Below are positions 43,669 to 57,339 of a stretch of DNA of 64,000 nucleotides, piece after piece. This stretch comes from Entoloma clypeatum. Taxonomy: Eukaryota > Basidiomycota > Agaricomycetes > Agaricales > Entolomataceae. A program made the position numbers and the translations under genes. The notes under the pieces are model-generated. The model saw only the letters and a program-made list of their open reading frames with translations. It searched no databases and was not told where the DNA came from. The stretch spans positions 2,542,001 to 2,606,000 of the forward strand of contig OY751486.1 of assembly GCA_963565915.1 (NCBI GenBank). Direction: 5' to 3'. How positions within the stretch are numbered: position 1 is the first letter of the stretch; the number at the start of each line of letters is the position of its first letter.

Positions 43669-44671
43669 ATGCAGCTCATTTCTCTAGCGCTTTACTCAAT
43701 ACTCAGCCTTCTCTTCATCCGATACCAATTGAGTATAGCTCCCCACTCTGGCGCCCGGCCCGCACCAGGGTATAACGGCATTTTGTCCAATGTGATCTTA
43801 ATTCTTTCCACAAGGGGTTCGGCTGTGGACAAAGAAGGTGCGTCTGAATAGCTCTTTCATGCATATAAGCCGCTGTCACATCCCTCCCAGTTGATAGAAC
43901 CCATTGGACATGAAACTCACGGCGGAACCCTCTTCTACAACCCAAGGTCCCGGGACGCTTGTCAACTTGCGCATCGTTGGCAAAGCCGGAACTGTCTTCC
44001 AATATCCGATCTTCACCCACGGCCATGATGTGAATCCGCCTACAGGATGCAAACATCACTGCGATGGGACGAACAACGGGACATATTGTACCCCTGGCCC
44101 TACTGCCACGAGTGCCCTTGATGACGCTGCGCAACTAGCTGGATTCAAATGGGATGGGTCAGTCGCACATTCTTGATGTCTTTCCCTCAACGTAAAATTC
44201 AAACGATTTGGCAGAACGTACTTTCCAAAATTTGACGACTATCTCATTATTTCAATTGCCGGCGATACCAATACTTCCACCCAGTTCTGGTCTATTTTTG
44301 TCAATTACCGTCTAGGGGCCGGTGGGTGTCAGCAGCGCGTCGAACTACTTGACGACGTTTTGTTCGCCTATGATGGCTACAACAAAACCCTTCTTCGTTT
44401 GTCGGGCCCTCAATCTGCTCGTCTCAACGAACAAGTGACATTCACTGTCGTCGACGGCAGGAATGGGGAGCCAGTTGCTAATGCGACTGTAGATGGGTAT
44501 ACCACTGGCGGAGATGGACAGGTTCTCGTCAGCTTCCACGACAAAGGTTTGAAAACAGTCAGTGCGGACAAGGACGGCACAATTCCTTCAAATGTTTTAC
44601 AGATTTTTATTGCGGACGAGTCTATAAACATCGAGCGTGATACTGTGCGCCTCTTGGACACTGAATTGTAG
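43669..44671 (+). CDS. Probable secreted protein, DUF4430-like
   Basis: An ATG at 43669 gives a hydrophobic leader (MQLISLALYSILSLLFI), plausible as a signal peptide. The core exon (to 44157) has HHCDGTNNG, TSALDDAAQLAGFKWDG, and the last exon (44215-44671) has FDDYLIISIAGDT, STQFWSIFVNY and VLFAYDGYNKTLL. The intron 44158-44214 joins WDG to TYFPKFDDY in frame. This arrangement fits secreted basidiomycete proteins with a DUF4430-type domain. The tail resembles a beta-sandwich repeat (GEPVANATVDGYTTGGDG). The link between leader and core exon was not resolved, because simple splice choices leave the wrong phase. Function unknown. Confidence 0.6.
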
Positions 44672-44929
44672 TACCTAGCGTTCCCTTACGTCCCCGCGTC
44701 CCGCCGAACTCAGCAACGTGTACGCTACCTATTCAGCCGGCCCCCGTACCTCATTTTTCCAGTTCACCTTGCGATTTTTTACGAATTTACCCGTTCCTCA
44801 AGCCTCACGTCCTAAGATAATGTCTATATCCATATTTTTCTCGCCTGAAATCCTAGGCGCAGATGATCAACTCGACTTCCTCGTGGACTATATGCATCAT
44901 ATACGGGATCTCGTACTCTGCGCAACTTC
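44672..44929. other. Intergenic region
   Basis: No coding signal. Confidence 0.4.
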
Positions 44930-45010
44930 TCATTACCCCGCGACTCCTTCCAGTCCCCGTTTGCATCGCGAAACAGGAGATTCCCCCAGTGGACGTTGTG
45001 CAGGGTAGAA
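44930..45010 (-). pseudogene. Fragment related to the gene at 42655-43336
   Basis: The minus strand reads NVHWGNLLFRDANGDW, parallel to NVHQRNLLFHDANGD of the upstream gene. Here no Tyr run follows. Only about 80 bp are shared. Confidence 0.55.
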
Positions 45011-45219
45011 TATAGAGCCTGGGGTGGTGGTCAAAATTAAACGGTCGTATTGATTCGGGCCGATTGCCGGTGTTCGGCAGTTCCCTTTGAGCACTATAAA
45101 TACATACCACACCAAAAACTTTGCTTCGTCACAACCACATAGCAGGCTTAAGGCTGCGACTGTTCGCCACGCACAAGACTCTCTCTTGAGAGTCTCTCTT
45201 TCGCGAACGGGCCAAGGTC

Positions 45220-46059
45220 TGAGCCCTCCTCGTCCCCCTCGCTCGGTTCCAGACGAACCCGGAAGTCATCTTCCGAACGACGTACCAGACATCCGCCGCC
45301 TTCGACCGCGTCGTGCTCCGTGAACTAGACCTTCGGGAACAGGGAGGGCCTGCACGAGGGGCCTGGCTTGAAAATGGCCGTCGTGGGGATCGAGTGGTGA
45401 GTTCTTTTTTGTCCTTTGGTGGCTACGTTTGGTTGGGTTGGCTCTATCGGCATGAACTTGTGTGTTCCTGCATGCTCCCTCGCTTTCATGACTTCCTGGC
45501 TACCGGCCAACCTGTCAAAGCTTGGGTAACCTGTTCAACAGGTCCAGCCCCAGGCGGGCGATCCTCGGGGATCTCACTGGACCGCCTTACTGCGTTGGCT
45601 TCTCATTGTATTGCTTGCACATAGGGCCCCTTGTCGATCCCATGCGTCAATCTGCTTTCACGTCGGAGGCGGCGGTGTTCGCAGTAGATGGGACAAATGG
45701 ACCTTGGGTCTGGCCGCTCTGACGCGTTCCAGACAGGTTCTTATTATGGACATTGACGAGACGTTGTTCTTGTCTTGTCCACGTCATCACAGGCTTGCAT
45801 GCATGAGAATGCTGTCCGTCAGTTCGGGAGGAGTGATTTTGCCTGTGCCATAGAACGTACAGACCTGGGGCGTCATGTACGAGGAGTCCGTGCCACCGTG
45901 GACAAAGGTCTCACTGCTCTTGAGTTCGCTTCGCAGCTCGTGTCCTTTGGGACCACGCAACTCGATTCAGACTACTCTGAGTCTGCTGTCCAAATTTTTT
46001 CCATCTGCCCATTTTTGGGTATCTTTCGTTCTGTGTTTATCTGTACAAAGTTGGAATAA
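45220..46059 (+). CDS. Possible multi-exon hypothetical gene
   Basis: Several protein-like segments on the plus strand could be exons: FRTTYQTSAAFDRVVL ... RRGDRV before GTGAGT (about 45260-45396); a hydrophobic WTALLRWLLIVLLAH (about 45574-45618) after an AG; and ERTDLGRHVRGVRATVDKG to a stop at 46059. Splice joins were not confirmed and no family is recognised. It may be a real unknown gene or chance frames. Confidence 0.25.
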
Positions 46060-46342
46060 AAGTTGGATTTTATTTGCCCTCGAACTACACCAAATTCATG
46101 CCTGCATTTACATTTCTCTCGTTCTTGAGTCAAACTACCTTGGAACTCGCATCTATATTATTAGGTCTCTTCGTCGAGCTTACCTTCTTGGTCGTTGTCT
46201 GCCTTACCTTGAACATCATCAATGACCCGCCCGGCTCTTGAATTCACAGAGGATGAGGTGCTCATACCAAAACTGGTTGTCTCCCCTGGCGCGGCGTCCT
46301 TCACATTTCTTTGACATAGTCCTGCACCCTCAGAAGTCCCAT
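46060..46342. other. Intergenic region
   Basis: No gene recognised. Confidence 0.4.
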
Positions 46343-47129
46343 TCATGCCCCCCCACACAGCAACCACGGCCAATCACTTTTCACAAGCTCAAACAACGTC
46401 GTATCCCCCTTCACACAGTCCGCCGCCTCAAACTCCGGCGTCTCCCCAAACCCACCATCCTCTGAATCCCACTCCGCAAGATGGAGGTGCGCATAATCAT
46501 GCTGCAGCGCGCTCGCGTCTGCACGGTTTCCCGAGCTCGCTCGCACTGCCAGGGGACGAGGTCGTACTCGCGCGCGCGTGCGAAGCCCGGGACCTTCGCT
46601 ATGAGGCCCCCAGTACGGCATCTCCTCCCCACCGACGGGGACGTCCAGCCCCATCATGAGGAGGTACTTTGGCGGGGTTCTCGTCCCCTGCCCCTGGGTG
46701 CTGGCGGTGGGCCTGTACACGCGCCGGTTGAACGTCGTGAGCCGCGCGTTGATGGCCTTCTCGTGCTCGCTTGCGTTGCCGGCCTGTGCCTTGTACGCGG
46801 GGGACTGCAGGACCTCGGGGCTGGTGATGTTGTAGAGGGCGAGCCAGGAGGGGGTTTTCGCCGTCGGTGGTCCTGTATCGGTGAATGGAGGAGAAGCCGT
46901 CGAGCTGGAGGCGGGCCGGGACGTGCACGTTGTCGTACCACTGGACGATGCCTTTTGGTTGGTACGACTCGGGAGTCAGCGTTTGTGATAGCTCGGTGGG
47001 TGGTGGAGGGTGAGGATACGTACCGTCGAACTCCTCCTCCGTCACCTCGGGAGCGCACTCTCCATCGGGGGTGGACCCGCAAGTACCAGCCCCTTGATAA
47101 TCACCTCGCGATCGCAAATGCTCCAACAT
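46343..47129 (-). pseudogene. Frameshifted EthD-like paralogue
   Basis: The order of motifs follows the gene at 41425-42186: EVTEEEFD at the first exon end, then WYDNVHVPARLQLDGF, then WLALYNI-like and YLLMMGLDVP, then KVPGFARAREYDLVP, then LHLAEWDSEDGGFGE. They lie in at least three frames with no intron to explain the changes (near 46850 and near 46600), so the copy is broken or contains sequencing indels. Confidence 0.75.
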
Positions 47130-47173
47130 CTGACCCTCATCACATGGGCAGAAACCAGAGTAACCTACACTAA

Positions 47174-49295
47174 GGTTGGGTTCTCGCCATCAGGGTGAAT
47201 CGCCAGGAATGGACCCGCGCTCCTGCGGTCAATCTGCGCCTGAGGACATGCTGTGGGGGACCCTGTCGATCCGTCCAACGTTCTCAGGCTCTTCATTCTG
47301 CCGTCCCTAGAAATCTCTCTGTAAACACGCACGGTATATCAGTCCTGGACCAGAATCGGGAAACTGGGAGACAAACCTTTCCCCCCCCACTGTGGCCACT
47401 GTTTTCAATGGTATCCTTAGAAACGGAGATACGACCTCACGGCCACGGCTCCGTTGAATCATCATCTAAGTTCGCCACTGGTAACTTAACTTCCACGTCT
47501 GATTGATCAAGTACTCACTCACAGCTTCGACGTCCCTGGGTCTGTTTCCTTTTGTGATGTACCGGGCGTCCATACATCAGGTTCATCGTTCGAAGCCGAT
47601 GCAATAGATCAAACTTCCTGGTCGTAAGGCAGTGTCTAGACCAAAGGGGCAGGCATCGCCAGGAATTCAACGGACGGGCCCCGCGCCAGCAGGCTTGCGC
47701 CATTCTGCGCCATGGACATACCTGATCCCTCCAATCCGACTTGCTGGGCCTCCGCCAGGCTCGACTGACATTCTTTCAAACCTGTAGTAGCGATATTCGA
47801 GACGCCGATGGGTAACGAACTCCTCCATCATTGGCATTTCGTTCCCAATGTCATTAAAATTAGACCACTACTACGCAGGTCAGAATCAGAAAGAAAAAGA
47901 AATCAGAACCAGAGGCAGTGACTGACACGCGTTTGAGAGAATCCTGGGCGGGTGTTCACAACCCCTCCCCCCGCTCCCCTGGGTAGGCTTCTAGACTTTT
48001 AAAGAAGAGGATATGCAAAGTGATCTTCGGCAAGCAGGGTTCCAATTTGATGGACTCGGACACCCGAACTTCCTTGCCCGTACCGTGAGCCCGTGATCCT
48101 CACCCGCCCCTCCCCTGTCCGCGGGGGGGGGATCGTAGTAAAAGCCTCACTGGCGGGTTGCATAACCGGGGCCGAGACTGCGTTTCCGCGACTTCTGAAT
48201 CACAAGGTTTTGTCAGGTTGGTGATCTGTTTTGGTGGCCAGCCGTCGAAGGAGCAATGGAAGATCGAAACTGGGGGAGTGGGGGTGCTGGGGAACCTGAG
48301 GTGAGCGGCGCGAGAGCAACATGCAAGTGTCTTGAAGTATTAGAGGAGAAGTCCGCACCTTGTTGTTGTTGTTGTCAAAGCAAGCAAAAGGCGGCCACTG
48401 TCTGTCTGTTCTGGTAACCCAGTCTTGCTTGCGATACGGGGCTCCGGAGCTGGTACTTCTCTTAGGGTGATGGTCCCATGACAACGGGAGATGTCTACTT
48501 GGGGAGGGGAACGCGGTGTGGAAAGTGATGTTTGGTCGGGTTCACGTCCCTAAGGTATGCTGGAGGAAGCGGAACCCTGATCTTGTCCGGGCATCTAGTC
48601 ACTCTTCAGCGCTTGTCCGGTTCCATTGGAAGAATTTTCGAAATCCCAGATTGTCATCGCTTCACCGAGAGAGATCCTGGCATCACAGCACGCTCTGAAG
48701 TAACTCTAAATAACAATACCTCCGGAACTACTTCGTCCAGTAGGTTTGAGCGACGATTTTTGAGGTCGACTGGGTGGTGTTTGTGGTGTGGAAGAGCCGC
48801 AGATACTGATGGATGAGCTGATGTTATCGCCGAAGATTTCCAATCGCGGATGATCAGGGTAATCAGAATATCGGAGTGCGCCTGGAAGAGATGTGTATTG
48901 TAAGAAGAGGCCTAGAGGCCGTGAGACCGCGCTTGAAGGGGGGCGGTGCAAAGAAAAAGAGAGTTAGGTGACGAGGAGGAGGCCCGTTGTAGTACTAAGA
49001 AGTGTACTTACATGACGTAGAAATTGAATTATATTATTCCGTGGTAAGTAATATATAAAACACTCGCAAGTGACGCCAGGCGACAACAGCAGATTCTGGA
49101 ATCTAGACCATGGCCACCCGAGTTCGACCCGGGGATATCTACCTGGATGTACAGATTTACATGGATGAAACGGCGGTGATAAGTACATTTGGCAGCGATG
49201 TCGAGATGACGAGAGTCTAAGGGTCGGCAAATGCCGTTATTGTCCTTTGTCGCTGCTCATCCGTGTCACTACAACTATAGCACTGTCTCCCTGCC
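47174..49295. other. 2.1-kb region without a supported gene
   Basis: Only short frames occur on either strand. GC-rich CCCC/GGGG runs lie near 47390, 47970 and 48124. The last few hundred bases should hold the MAP kinase promoter, and no clear TATA box was found. Confidence 0.5.
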
Positions 49296-50977
<1,682 letters not shown>

Positions 50978-51561
50978 TGTTTTGATGTTGGTGTGTTGAG
51001 GAGGATTGGGATTGGGATCGGGAGCAGCAACAGGGGCAGGATTAGGGGGTTAGATACTTGGGAGTTGGGGGATGGAGATGAGGGGACTCCCCCACTCCTT
51101 TTTTGTGATCCTCTGGGGCTGAGTTTTTATTTTTTTTAAAGAGGGGATGCTTTGCTTCTTTTTTTTATATATAGTTGCGTTTTAATCTTAGGGTGTGTGT
51201 GTGGGGTAATGTACGAGGTATGGTTGGTATGTCTGTATGCATCATGAGCTTTGAAGTGACTTATGATCAGTTTCGGTTTCGTTACACGACCGAGTGAGTC
51301 GGACCATGGAAGCATCGAACTCGGAATTGCCGTGCTCCACAGGGCCCTCTAACCAGTTAGATTTATCATTCATTTCCGATGTTTTCGCAGGGGACATTGG
51401 TCCGGTCCCGGTGTGTAAGGAACACGCTCCGCCGCAGGCGCGGAACGTGTTGTTGAATGGGTTAACTTCCTCAGATACTTATAAAGTGAGCTCCAACCGC
51501 TTCTCCTCCTCGTTGCGGTTTTCACCCGAAGCTTCATTCAGCTCCATCTATTGCCATACCC
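50978..51561. other. Intergenic region between MAP kinase and carbonic anhydrase
   Basis: It contains the MAP kinase 3' end (T-rich) and the presumed promoter or leader of the carbonic anhydrase. A 98-codon frame at 51294-51590 overlaps the next start and looks like chance. Confidence 0.5.
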
Positions 51562-52681
51562 ATGTCCACGAAGGAAGCTGCCACAGGTGAAGGCGCTGCT
51601 AGTAGTAGCCAAATCACCGCGACTGCCGGTGAACTCCAGCCATGCACTCTCTGTCCTTGCCCGACTCTCCTTCCTGGCACTTTTTCGGACGACAAATGCT
51701 ACAATTCCAAGTGCGGCCACGCGTACAGTGAACACGTACGTAGAATTTGGAAAAACCCGGCATCCACAATATCATTATAAGTAGACTCATTTTATGGTCC
51801 AGCCTCTGCTATCCCCTGGCTGGAGCTATATCGGCGCCACAGGTCCGGTCGTCTGGCACACTCTACGGCCCTGGCCTCAGTGGGCGGCGTGCGCCGTCAG
51901 CACCGAACAGTCGCCGATAAACCTCGTCCCGTCCAAAACCACGACCGAACGCCCCACGATCTGTATCCCGACCGTTCCGTCCGCTAAATTCTATTACGAT
52001 GGGCACACTCTCAAAGTCGATCTCCCCAGAGAGACTCGGACGGGTGGCACTACGCAGTTCCGGGGCAAATCTTACAGTGTGCAACAATTTCACTTCCACA
52101 CCCCCTCGGAGCACTTCGTGGACGGGGAATTTTTCCCGCTCGAGATGCACATCGTGCATCGGGCTGTTGCAGGTGGGTGTGGCCGCACCGCACCCTCACC
52201 ATATGAAATTGCCGTATACTTATTTGAAGTATATCTGTTTATTTAACTTTCAGATCGTACCTTGCTCGTGTTGGGTGTGCTCATCGACATCACGAAGGGC
52301 GCCACCACGCCTTTCATTCGTTCCACCATGAAGAACATAAGGAAGATACTAGTACCCAACGGCCCGCCCCGAGCGACGACAACAGGCCCACTCGATTTTA
52401 GCGACATCGTCGACCTCTTCTGCACCAACTCCGAGTCCGGCTCAGAGTCGGACTCGGAGTCGCAGTTGTATCATTACACCGGGTCATTGACGACACCCCC
52501 ATGCACCCCCGGTGTCACTTGGATCGTCGCGAAGAACCGGCTTAGCATCGATCTTGACTTGTGGCAGAGCGCAAAGAGGATCATGAAATTCAATGCGAGA
52601 TATATCCAGAACGACCCCGGCCAGCAAAATCTGCTCACGATCGCTGCGAACGGGCTTCACTGCCACTACGAAGCTGCGTGA
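51562..52681 (+). CDS. Alpha-class carbonic anhydrase with Cys-rich N-terminus
   Basis: The enzyme interconverts CO2 and bicarbonate. Exons 51562-51735, 51803-52172 and 52254-52681 join in frame to 323 residues. The alpha-CA core shows QSPINL, zinc ligands H155 and H157 in QQFHFHTPSEH, H174 in LEMHIVH, and YTGSLTTPPCTPGVTW near the end. Unusual points are that no signal peptide is visible, although fungal alpha enzymes are often secreted. Residues 28-58 form a Cys/His cluster (CTLCPC, then CYNSKCGHAYSEH) that could bind metal. A Ser/Glu/Asp run (SESGSESDSES) precedes the TTPPC motif. All catalytic ligands are present. The first exon is assigned by phase and splice sites only, so the N-terminal extension is less certain. 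Confidence 0.88.
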
Positions 52682-53537
52682 TGGTGGTGATCGATCCCTT
52701 AGTTGATTATTCCGAATTAGTGATGTTCCGGCACGGTCCGGCTCTTCAGGCAGCTTTGGGCCGGCCGTGAGCGCGTGAGCCGTCAAAGCCGTGAGCCAAA
52801 CCCGGATTTTGGCCATAGTTATTGTGTTCAAAGATTCTGAAAGGAAGTGCAGGCAAGAACGACAGCAATTCTGCTCTTTTATGTATTCAGTGTTTAGTTT
52901 AGTGTTGTCAATATTAGTAGAGCTAGTATGAATACAGTGCCATTTCCTTTTGAAAATTATGATGTCAAAAATTTTGTTTTAAAGAGCCTCAGCAGGGGCA
53001 ACTAACTAACTATCCTATGTGGCATATTCAACACATGACACCCCCTTGGAACTTTGACACACACCGTGAAACAGTCATCCCGGTACCACTGTTTTTGAAG
53101 ATAGTAACTGGTCTTGCAAATGACCCTATACATGTATTGAGCCATGGACGTTCAAGTTGGATTGCGCAACGAGATATTTCTACAATATGAAAACTACATA
53201 CTCGTCACAGGTTGCCAGGCCTCCCAAACACCTTTTCCAAGAAGCTCATCCATGATGAATCATGTAAGGTCTCCGTGGCTTGTTTGACCTGGTCCGTCAC
53301 TGGCGGTCCCGCCCCCATTCCCACTACTGGTGTTCCGCAAACCGAGGAGACCGACGATGGGGTACCCCGTCTGAGGCCCGGAACAGTCCGGGCGATTGCA
53401 GTCTTTCTCCCTTTCCCATTTGTGCATTGGAGGGCCTAGGGCCAGTACTAAATGCGTGAGAGTCAAGAGAAAACCCGCATCAGGATGTTGGATGGTTTAA
53501 GCGGGAGCAGGGGGGAACACAGGGGAGGAGGGGTGCC
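52682..53537. other. Convergent intergenic region
   Basis: No supported gene lies between the carbonic anhydrase stop and the end of the minus-strand PHD-like gene. The AT-rich 52850-53000 probably holds 3' ends. Confidence 0.5.
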
Positions 53538-55394
53538 TCACGCATCGCGATGCATATGATCGTCACGGTCTCCTGGGAGGTCGAGCTGCACTGAGCAGCT
53601 GGGGCACGCAAAGTCAGCTTCGGCCGCTGCTGCGTCCGACAAGTGACGCTGCCCGACGCGGCCATAGTGGTAGCATCGGGTGCACCTGTGCGGTGTAAGG
53701 CTTCGTTAGCAGGGCTCGAAAGTTGTGGGAGGGGGGGGCTCACCTGTCGCAGTTGATAAACTGTGGTTTCGGTTCCGGGCGTCAGTCCAAGCCTCACTCG
53801 ACGGGGGAGGCACAACTCACTTTCTCATAGAGATCCTCTTCCTTGACCTTGGCCGGCCAGGCAACCTTCGCTGGCTCCTTTCCCGTCCCCTTGTCTGCTA
53901 AGCCTGTGCGGCGGCCTTGGACACCCACGAGGCTGGCTTCTGCTTGAGGTTGACGTTGATGTTGAAGTTGAAGTCTCCGCGCCATGCTCCTCGTGGTCAA
54001 ACGCCCGCCGCTGCCGCCTCCGCTTTCTCCCTCGGCGTGTGCGAACTTTGGAAACTTGCGCACCAGGGTCGCAGCAGCTTCTCGTTCGTCTTCTTCTTCT
54101 TGCTTTATCAGGCGTCTCTTTGGGAGTGGGATGCGTGGGGCAGGCGCGTATGCGGATGCGGGAGGACAGGGAGGGACTCGAGGGGCGGGCGATCCGTGTT
54201 TCGATGGCCGTCGTTTCGGGAGGGGAACCTGTGCCGCAGGGAGGGCGAGTGTGCGCTGCTCTGCGGGCTCAGATATTGATCCCGGAGGGAATACATTCAC
54301 ATTGGAGGAGGAAGGGCCTAGGGGGTTTTGGTTCGATAGTGTTGGGGGTTGCGCGGGGGGTGCGTCAGGAGGGGTGGGGTCCCGTGGTGTGGGCTCGGGG
54401 AAAGACCCGACCAAGGGGTCTTGGGGAGCCTTTGGTATAGTAGAGGCTGTTACCACCGCTAGCGAGGGAGGCTCCATGTCTGCCATATCCTCGTCAGGGG
54501 TGGAGGTCGGTATCGGGGTTTCTGAGGACGGCGGGTCGATGGTGATGTTGTTGGCGGAAGGGGCGGAAGGGGGGTGTGGTGGTTCGACCGAAGTTCTTGA
54601 GCTTGTAGTGGAGGTGGTGGTCCCTTGAGCGGGAAGCGGCGGCTCTGAGGAAGGATAGGGATCGTTCATGGGAGGCGTAGTCGCGCACTTTTGTGGAAAC
54701 GGGTGGGCTGGCACCAGATCGGGGCTGGTAATGTTTGCGGGAGGTAACTCGAGTGTTGTTACTTCGGTCTCGGTAGCCGCGCGAATTTCTGGGAGTATTG
54801 ATGGGTGAGAATCCGAGGGTTGTGTGTTGGGCAATGTCCATCCTGGAGGGGTAGTCATACGCTTTTCTGGGACCAGCGGGGGTGGGTCCGAGTCGTTTAG
54901 ATTGGAGGAAGAGGAAGGGATGCCCTCTTTGTTTTGGGGAGGTGGGAGGGAATCGGTGGGTGTCCCTTCAATCTTGCCTGGGACCGGGAGGGGGTCTTCT
55001 GTGCCCGGCCTGAGGGGGCTGTCGACGTCGGTGGTCTCGGTGGCAGGCTCAGTGGGTCCGAAAGCGCCGCCTGTATCGAGATCGATGGTGATACTGACCT
55101 CCCGCTGCGGCGTCCGAGTATTTCCGAACCCTTCATAATGGGCAAGTCAGGCCTCGATTCCATTGAAAGCGCGTTCGGCCTGAGTGACAAGTATGTGTAC
55201 TCACCACCAGATATCGTGACGAATTCGGAACGCTCCTGATTGGAACGGGGGCAGCCCCCCTGTACACAGATCTCCCGCCTGAGCTGGAGGACCATGGTGA
55301 GCGTACGGAGGCACAGGTTTTCTACATGGTCCAGACGATCCATGATGGTGGTGGGACGGAGGGAGGGGGTGTTGGAGGCGTCGGTGTTGGCCAT
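53538..55394 (-). CDS. Pro-rich protein with C-terminal PHD-like Cys cluster
   Basis: The minus-strand model joins exon 1 (55394 to about 55208: MDRLDHVENLCLRTL helical start, CVQGGCP), a long Pro/Ser/Thr-rich disordered exon (about 55131-53821) with basic patches (PLPKRRPSKHG; PLPKRRLIKQEEE) that look like nuclear signals, a 17-bp exon (53760-53744) encoding FINCD and part of R, and a last exon ending at 53538 with CTRCYHYGRVG and FACPSCSVQLD. INCDRCTRCYHY ... CPSC resembles half of a PHD or related zinc finger, which reads histone tails, but the spacing is not canonical. GTGAGT donors and phase support the joins. Nuclear or chromatin role is inference. Confidence 0.6.
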
Positions 55395-55879
55395 GGTGTT
55401 GGGTGACCCTCAGTATTAGGGGTGTTCGACTGAGTTGCCAAACAAAAAGGGTGGCGCGTCGCGAGTGACGGTCACGTTCAAGTTTACCGTCCGTCAATGG
55501 AGTCGAAATGCGGCCTGCAGAGCCTGCGTGCACGAACTCATCATCCACCATAGTACATGAAAAGCACTTGCTGCTACGGTAAGATTCAGATGTATAATCC
55601 TAATAATTCAAAGTCACATTGTATTTCACGGTCATACAGGCCATATGGAATACGCCCCGCTTAGACGGACATTGTTGTCTGAACTTCAATCGACGTTTGG
55701 GCTTCACTGCAGAAGGCTGGTAGGTATTCTGCGTCACCGAGGTTAAATTTCAGATATGAAACGCGTCTCGAGCCGCCAGTGGCGACCCCAGCCCGAGTCC
55801 TCGCGTCACATCCATGAAAATCAAAACTCATATACTCATTACCCCAGTGCACCCAGTGCACCCAGTGTCACCTTCTCTC
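55395..55879. other. Intergenic region
   Basis: No gene recognised. A short CACCCAGTG triplication lies near 55845-55870. Confidence 0.45.
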
Positions 55880-56110
55880 CCAATGATACCTACACATTCA
55901 TTCGAAATCTAAAACATTTAAGGACCTTCAAGGCTCCCTGCAGCAAGTGTTCAGAGCCATCACGCACGTTCAATGCCTGCGGCCCACAAATTTCCTGGCT
56001 TCCAGTGACGGTACATCCCGAATCGGAGCTGAGTCCGCAGCCTTTGGCATCCGAGACCAGAAGGCGCTCGTGACACAGAACGCGACGGGGGCACCGGAGA
56101 AGTGCAGAGT
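55880..56110 (-). pseudogene. Relic of a small secreted Cys-rich protein
   Basis: The minus strand shows LHFSGAPVAFCVTSAFWS, close to the leader MHFSRAVVFAVALCITSAF of the gene at 56624-56839, but with CTG in place of ATG. The Cys-containing part (KGCGLSSDSGC, QEICGPQALN) is in another frame. Surrounding sequence is also duplicated. Confidence 0.6.
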
Positions 56111-56623
56111 AGGGAGTGCAGGAGCTGAAGCAGCGGAGAGATATATCGCCACTTTGATGAAAACTGGAAACGCGGAGTAAGTCATCCACAAGGCCCGGGG
56201 TCTGTTGACTCGGAGCTGAATTGTAAAATGTATAGCACTGTAGTGACTCCGAGTCGGACTACCACTCGAAACACCACCGTCTACGCTCTCGATAAGACAG
56301 CAAGACGGGACGCCTTGAAGTGCCAGCCACGAATCATGATCACGGTCGAGAACCTTGGTCTTGTCTCTGCTTCATGATGCAAAGGCTTGAAGTGTCCCCG
56401 CAGACCGAGATGATGTATTATAGGAGTTTCATCGTGCCAGCAGAGCGGCGACTTGCAGGATTGCTTGCTTGCGTATGGTTTTTCCAAATGAGTCGGATTC
56501 AAGTGGACTATCATTCTATACTCTATTCAGAATTTCGGGCATGGGTCAATCCCATCTTATGTACAAGATTATTTAGGCGGGTTGTATGGGAGACAGTGCT
56601 ATATTTTTTTTAAACAATTCAGC

Positions 56624-56839
56624 TCAACATGGGCAGACCCTTGGTACGAGATGTGGATGGCTCACTCCTAAGTTTAGCCCAGCATTCTTGGGAAAGTTAC
56701 AGTATGAATCTTTGGTGGCCCAACCACAACAGTCCGCGCTTTTGCTGCAAACACCATTTTTATATTGGCAGACGCGTGTTTGGAAGGCGCTCGTGATGCA
56801 GAGAGCGACGGCAAACACGACGGCGCGGGAGAAGTGCAT
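56624..56839 (-). CDS. Small secreted cysteine-rich protein
   Basis: The 71-codon frame starts with a clear signal peptide (MHFSRAVVFAVALCITSAF), followed by a short Cys-rich mature part with spacing C-x6-C-x5-CC-x8-C (TRVCQYKNGVCSKSADCCG, then YCNF). The CC pair and spacing are like inhibitor-knot or effector-like small secreted proteins. The last residues (after NAGLN) may be read-through of an intron, since GAGTGAGC lies there. A frame upstream of this ATG exists, but the leader fixes the start. A decayed copy lies at 55880-56110. Function unknown. Confidence 0.6.
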   Translation of the reverse strand: MHFSRAVVFAVALCITSAFQTRVCQYKNGVCSKSADCCGWATKDSYCNFPKNAGLNLGVSHPHLVPRVCPC

Positions 56840-57339
56840 AACAACGAAACTGGGTTGATTTGAGTGAGTGCCTGATGAGAATGACTTAACACCTTCTGTA
56901 GTATGTTGGAGGTGGCCAATGTCAATGCCCACTTCGTCCTCTCATATCTCCGAACGCCGCCAATTGCCGACAAGTATCAATGGGAAAAATTCAACTGGGA
57001 CGTGAGAATAGGAAGCGATAGAGTCGACTGCAGAAGGACCTGAGGTTCAGGGATGCAGAACTGGAGATAAAACAATAATTATGATGCTTACGGTGCCAGC
57101 AGCGCACGAAATCACAAATGATCGAAAATTCGAGTCCTTTTTGTTGGCGCGCCGTGCACAAGGTATCTTCCGCTGTGGGGATGACAAAAGATTACAATAC
57201 TTGCTGGTGGGCCTTGACTCTATCGATGTAATACCTTGGTCTTGCCTTTGTCAAGTTCGGTGACACAGCCTCTCGCACAACGTCCGTCGTTTTCCATGTG
57301 GCCTAGCCTCCGACCCACTTCACAGGAGTCTACATACGC

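Noticed and set aside
48200..48951. Coding genes upstream of the MAP kinase
   Set aside because: Short frames on both strands, no domain, no coherent splice structure.
53917..54628. Plus-strand frames of 120-214 codons opposite the Pro-rich gene
   Set aside because: They are antisense shadows of a GC-rich, stop-poor exon. Gly/Arg-rich composition, no domain.
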